DNA from: Marsupella aquatica
Taxonomy: Eukaryota > Marchantiophyta
DNA: 64,000 bases
NCBI GenBank assembly: GCA_973895155.1
Contig: OZ316891.1
Coordinates: 28,458,001 to 28,522,000, forward strand
Direction: 5' to 3'
Position 1 is the first letter of the stretch; each line of letters opens with the position of its first letter. A model generated the notes under the pieces. The model was not told the DNA's origin and did no database searches. It saw nothing but the letters and a program-made list of their open reading frames with translations. The translations under genes were made by a program, and so were the position numbers. Shown in pieces: positions 61,731-64,000 of this stretch.

Positions 61731-62584
61731 GATGTCACTCGCGCACATCCTTCGTAAATATGAGGGTTCGGGCAGGGAGGGAAGCACGGAATGCACCTAA
61801 TTCACGTAAACTAGCGCTAAGTGTGCCTACTATTAAATACGGACACCTCCTAGGTATAGTTTGTGTTCCGCCGCCTGAACATACCTTAGTCGATAGCAGG
61901 ATCAACCCCGGCTTAAGGGCTTTTAAGCCTTCATACTGTCCGCCTTCGATCCGGATTTGATGATATGGGTACTCAACCCGTGCTTGCAACCACTTACCCG
62001 CAAGCTGCACCCCGTGCACGCCTTGGGTAGTGCGTTCGGCCCGACATTGGCACTATACACGAGATTCACACACACATACATGCGCACAAGCATACAATCT
62101 CGATTTACACGAAGGAAATAATGGGAAAGGATTTTACTACATAGGGGACATATGCGTACACTTGGTTGACCCGACAACTCCGGAATGAACAGGTTCAAGG
62201 CCGAGGGTGTACACTACAATGGAGCCCGGCTCCGCACTCACTCGACGAGCTTAGTCCTACCCCCTCCCCTTGGTACTCTTTCACTCCCAGAGGTTAGGAC
62301 TCCCCGCACATACCACGGATGTCCAACTCTAAGACTAAAAAAACCCCCCCTCTACCGAGGGGTGCACTAAATACTAAGGGCCAAGGAGCAGAGTGCCCTC
62401 GCGCCCGAAGATTTGCTAACTAAGATCCTAACTAAACTGGCTGTTAGGCGGAAAAACGGCTTGTCTTATTAGAAGATCCTAACCTAGGCAGGCTGTCCAG
62501 CATGGCGGTGTTGCTGTAACTAGGGCAGGCGCTGGTTGCGATAGCCTGCTTTAGCTACTCCTAATTCTATTCATTCTCCCGTTT
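61731..62584. mobile_element. Possible LTR or terminal region of a retroelement inserted in CACTA-4
   Basis: The DNA changes abruptly near a TGTCACTCGCGCA sequence, which could be an LTR edge. The region is non-coding, more GC-rich than CACTA-4, and lies at the 3' side of the long minus-strand ORF. It includes a pyrimidine-rich tract (CCTACCCCCTCCCCTTGG at about 62257, purine-rich on the minus strand). No second LTR or primer-binding site is in the window. Confidence 0.35.
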
Positions 62585-64000
62585 CTATTCATTCTCCCAT
62601 TTCGCCGCATCCGTCTCTTCAGCGGCCTCCTGACACGCCTCCTCCAGTTGCTTGGCGTCACTTGTCAGCTTATCTACCAACAGGGCCTGTTTCGTGGCTT
62701 CTCCTTGAAGCCGCGCCACCTTTGCCTTCAGGGTGTCAATCTCGGTTGTGTCCCGCTGAGACCTGGAGTCAACTTCCTCCAGATCCTTTTGCCAACTGAC
62801 GGTTTGCCCTTTCAAGCCGTCAATCTTGGTCCGGAGCCGTGCGATCTCGATGTCCTTTCCGAGCCCGGCCTGCACTACTAAGGCTGTTTGAGCCCTAGCC
62901 TCGGCCACCTGGTCCTCCATAGCTATTACCTGAGGCCGCAACCGCTGGAGTTCAGCCTCCAGGGTTGCCACTTCATCCTTCAGGTAGGCAGACTCCACCC
63001 GATACCGCTCTATTCTCTGCGTTGTCTCTGCCTGCGCGTGTCCTGCCCTTACAGCCGCAACCAACTCCTGGTTGAAGAAGTAGGCCACTCTCCGGGCCAT
63101 GTATTCCCCGGTGTCCCGAGAGATCTGTTGAGAGAAATCTCCCAATAACCCGTTCAGAAATGTGCCCGGCGCGAAGAGTTCCGGATGGTCTAGACTATGT
63201 CCATCTGGATTTGGGCACGGGCAGACTCCAACCCGCGCGGAAGTAGGAGCGGACACATCCAGCCCTTGAGGTAAGTCGGACAAAGGGGCTGGTTCTACTG
63301 GAGGTGGGCGGTTGTCCTGCACAACTGCGGGGGGTGGCGGAATCTCCTCGCCTATCGTGGCATCTCCTTTGGGTAAGGCCTCATCTGGCCCGACTTTGAT
63401 GGCGTTGTTGATCGCGTTTAAGGCCGCAATAACGTCTACAGGTATGCTTGGTGGGGTGGCCGCGGCGGGTTGCGGGGTTGGGGTAGCAGGGCTTGCAACT
63501 GCTAGACTTTGGGACTCGGGCTGCGGTCGCCTCACCTGGGCTGGGAACACCCATTTCGACGGGGTCAGCTCGGGCTCGTTGATACGCGGGAGTCTACGGC
63601 GGTCAAAACGGGCATACCACTCGATGATGATTTCAATGTGGCTGGCGAAGTACGCCCTTCCGCCAAGATACAAAGTCTTTCTTCTTCGCTCCATCTCCTC
63701 ATGGAACTTCTTAACGAAGAAGGACGCCCACTTCCTAGGCCGATAGTTCTCTACCTGGATGACCTGGGCGGCCGATATTTCGCCCCTGGGTTCCATCATG
63801 TGGAGGGCATACCGTTGGAACTCTAGGCGTTCTGCTACCTCCGGGATGAGGCACGTCCTCATTAAGAACCCATTGTCCACTACCCCCTCGGCCGGGAAGC
63901 TAGAGGACTGGTATTTAGCTCCCTTGCCCCCAGGAGCCCACAATTCTACTCGGTTTATCCCCTTGGGTAAGCCGAAAATCATCTTCAGACGTGCCTCATT
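62585..64000 (-). CDS. Long coiled-coil ORF, retroelement-like, runs off the right edge
   Basis: At least 465 residues from the ATG at 63982. The frame is still open at the window edge, so the true start may be upstream. An N-terminal folded-looking region of about 140 residues (RPRKWASFFVKKFHEEME, ASHIEIIIEWYARF) is followed by a Pro/Ala-rich linker with repeated PPPP runs, and then about 190 residues of continuous heptads (VATLEAELQRL, DTTEIDTLKAKVARL) predicting a long coiled coil. I do not recognise the family. Layout and position next to an LTR-like region suggest a retroelement accessory ORF or gag-like protein, but a host gene is not excluded. Confidence 0.5.
   Translation of the reverse strand, partial: NEARLKMIFGLPKGINRVELWAPGGKGAKYQSSSFPAEGVVDNGFLMRTCLIPEVAERLEFQRYALHMMEPRGEISAAQVIQVENYRPRKWASFFVKKFHEEMERRRKTLYLGGRAYFASHIEIIIEWYARFDRRRLPRINEPELTPSKWVFPAQVRRPQPESQSLAVASPATPTPQPAAATPPSIPVDVIAALNAINNAIKVGPDEALPKGDATIGEEIPPPPAVVQDNRPPPVEPAPLSDLPQGLDVSAPTSARVGVCPCPNPDGHSLDHPELFAPGTFLNGLLGDFSQQISRDTGEYMARRVAYFFNQELVAAVRAGHAQAETTQRIERYRVESAYLKDEVATLEAELQRLRPQVIAMEDQVAEARAQTALVVQAGLGKDIEIARLRTKIDGLKGQTVSWQKDLEEVDSRSQRDTTEIDTLKAKVARLQGEATKQALLVDKLTSDAKQLEEACQEAAEETDAAKWENE

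Overview
The window looks like repeat-rich nuclear DNA of a land plant. The evidence is CACTA (En/Spm) transposons with TNP2, DUF4218 and DUF4216-type transposase modules, an L1-like LINE with a plant-type ORF1, short GT-AG introns, and an EDM2-like PHD module. The abundance of intron-bearing CACTA elements and an unfamiliar giant DNA transposon make a non-seed plant (bryophyte, lycophyte or fern) a reasonable but unproven guess. I see no ordinary host housekeeping gene. Essentially everything is transposon, transposon cargo or remnant.

Layout. 1-1246 is AT-rich flank. 1250-18867 is a complete CACTA element (CACTA-1, 17.6 kb) with 24-bp perfect terminal inverted repeats and a TTT target duplication. 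Its minus strand carries, in transcription order, a small Cys-containing ORF, an EDM2-like PHD gene, a tandem-BRCT gene, an F-box-like gene, the TNP2 transposase and a second transposon protein. 19902-about 22570 is the terminal part of an unrelated CACTA element (CACTA-B). About 22600-51300 is a second, chimeric relative of CACTA-1 (CACTA-2). It has been broken by two insertions: a 10.5-kb DNA transposon (element E, 27399-37890, 12-bp target duplication) inside the TNP2 gene, and a 6.9-kb LINE (41174-48099, 17-bp target duplication) between its PHD and BRCT genes. 51300-59924 is mostly non-coding, with low-complexity repeats, a three-copy tandem array of about 705 bp, and two further CACTA-like ends. 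59959-about 61730 starts a fourth CACTA element. It gives way to a probable LTR-retroelement-like insertion whose long coiled-coil ORF runs off the right edge.

The most unusual object is element E. On the minus strand it encodes a transposase with a GCM1/WRKY-like zinc-finger region, a DDE-like core and a SWIM finger. On the plus strand it encodes a ParB-like protein and a protein resembling a permuted amino-methyltransferase, plus a small basic/acidic protein. An 18-bp near-palindrome (GCTAGCGA NN TCGCTAGC) recurs nine times across E, in the introns of all three large genes, in the divergent promoter and in intergenic DNA, and is not seen in intact exons. This suggests a transposon with its own DNA-binding or DNA-modifying module and a matching dispersed site. 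The present copy carries in-frame stops and a frameshift, so it is probably not autonomous.

Both CACTA cargo sets are damaged, in different places. CACTA-1 has frameshifts in TNP2 and a nonsense codon in the PHD gene. CACTA-2 has a nonsense codon, a slippage frameshift and the E insertion in TNP2, and a 27-bp deletion that removes zinc ligands from its PHD gene. The BRCT and PHD cargo is far more similar between the two elements than the transposase is, so CACTA-2 appears mosaic.
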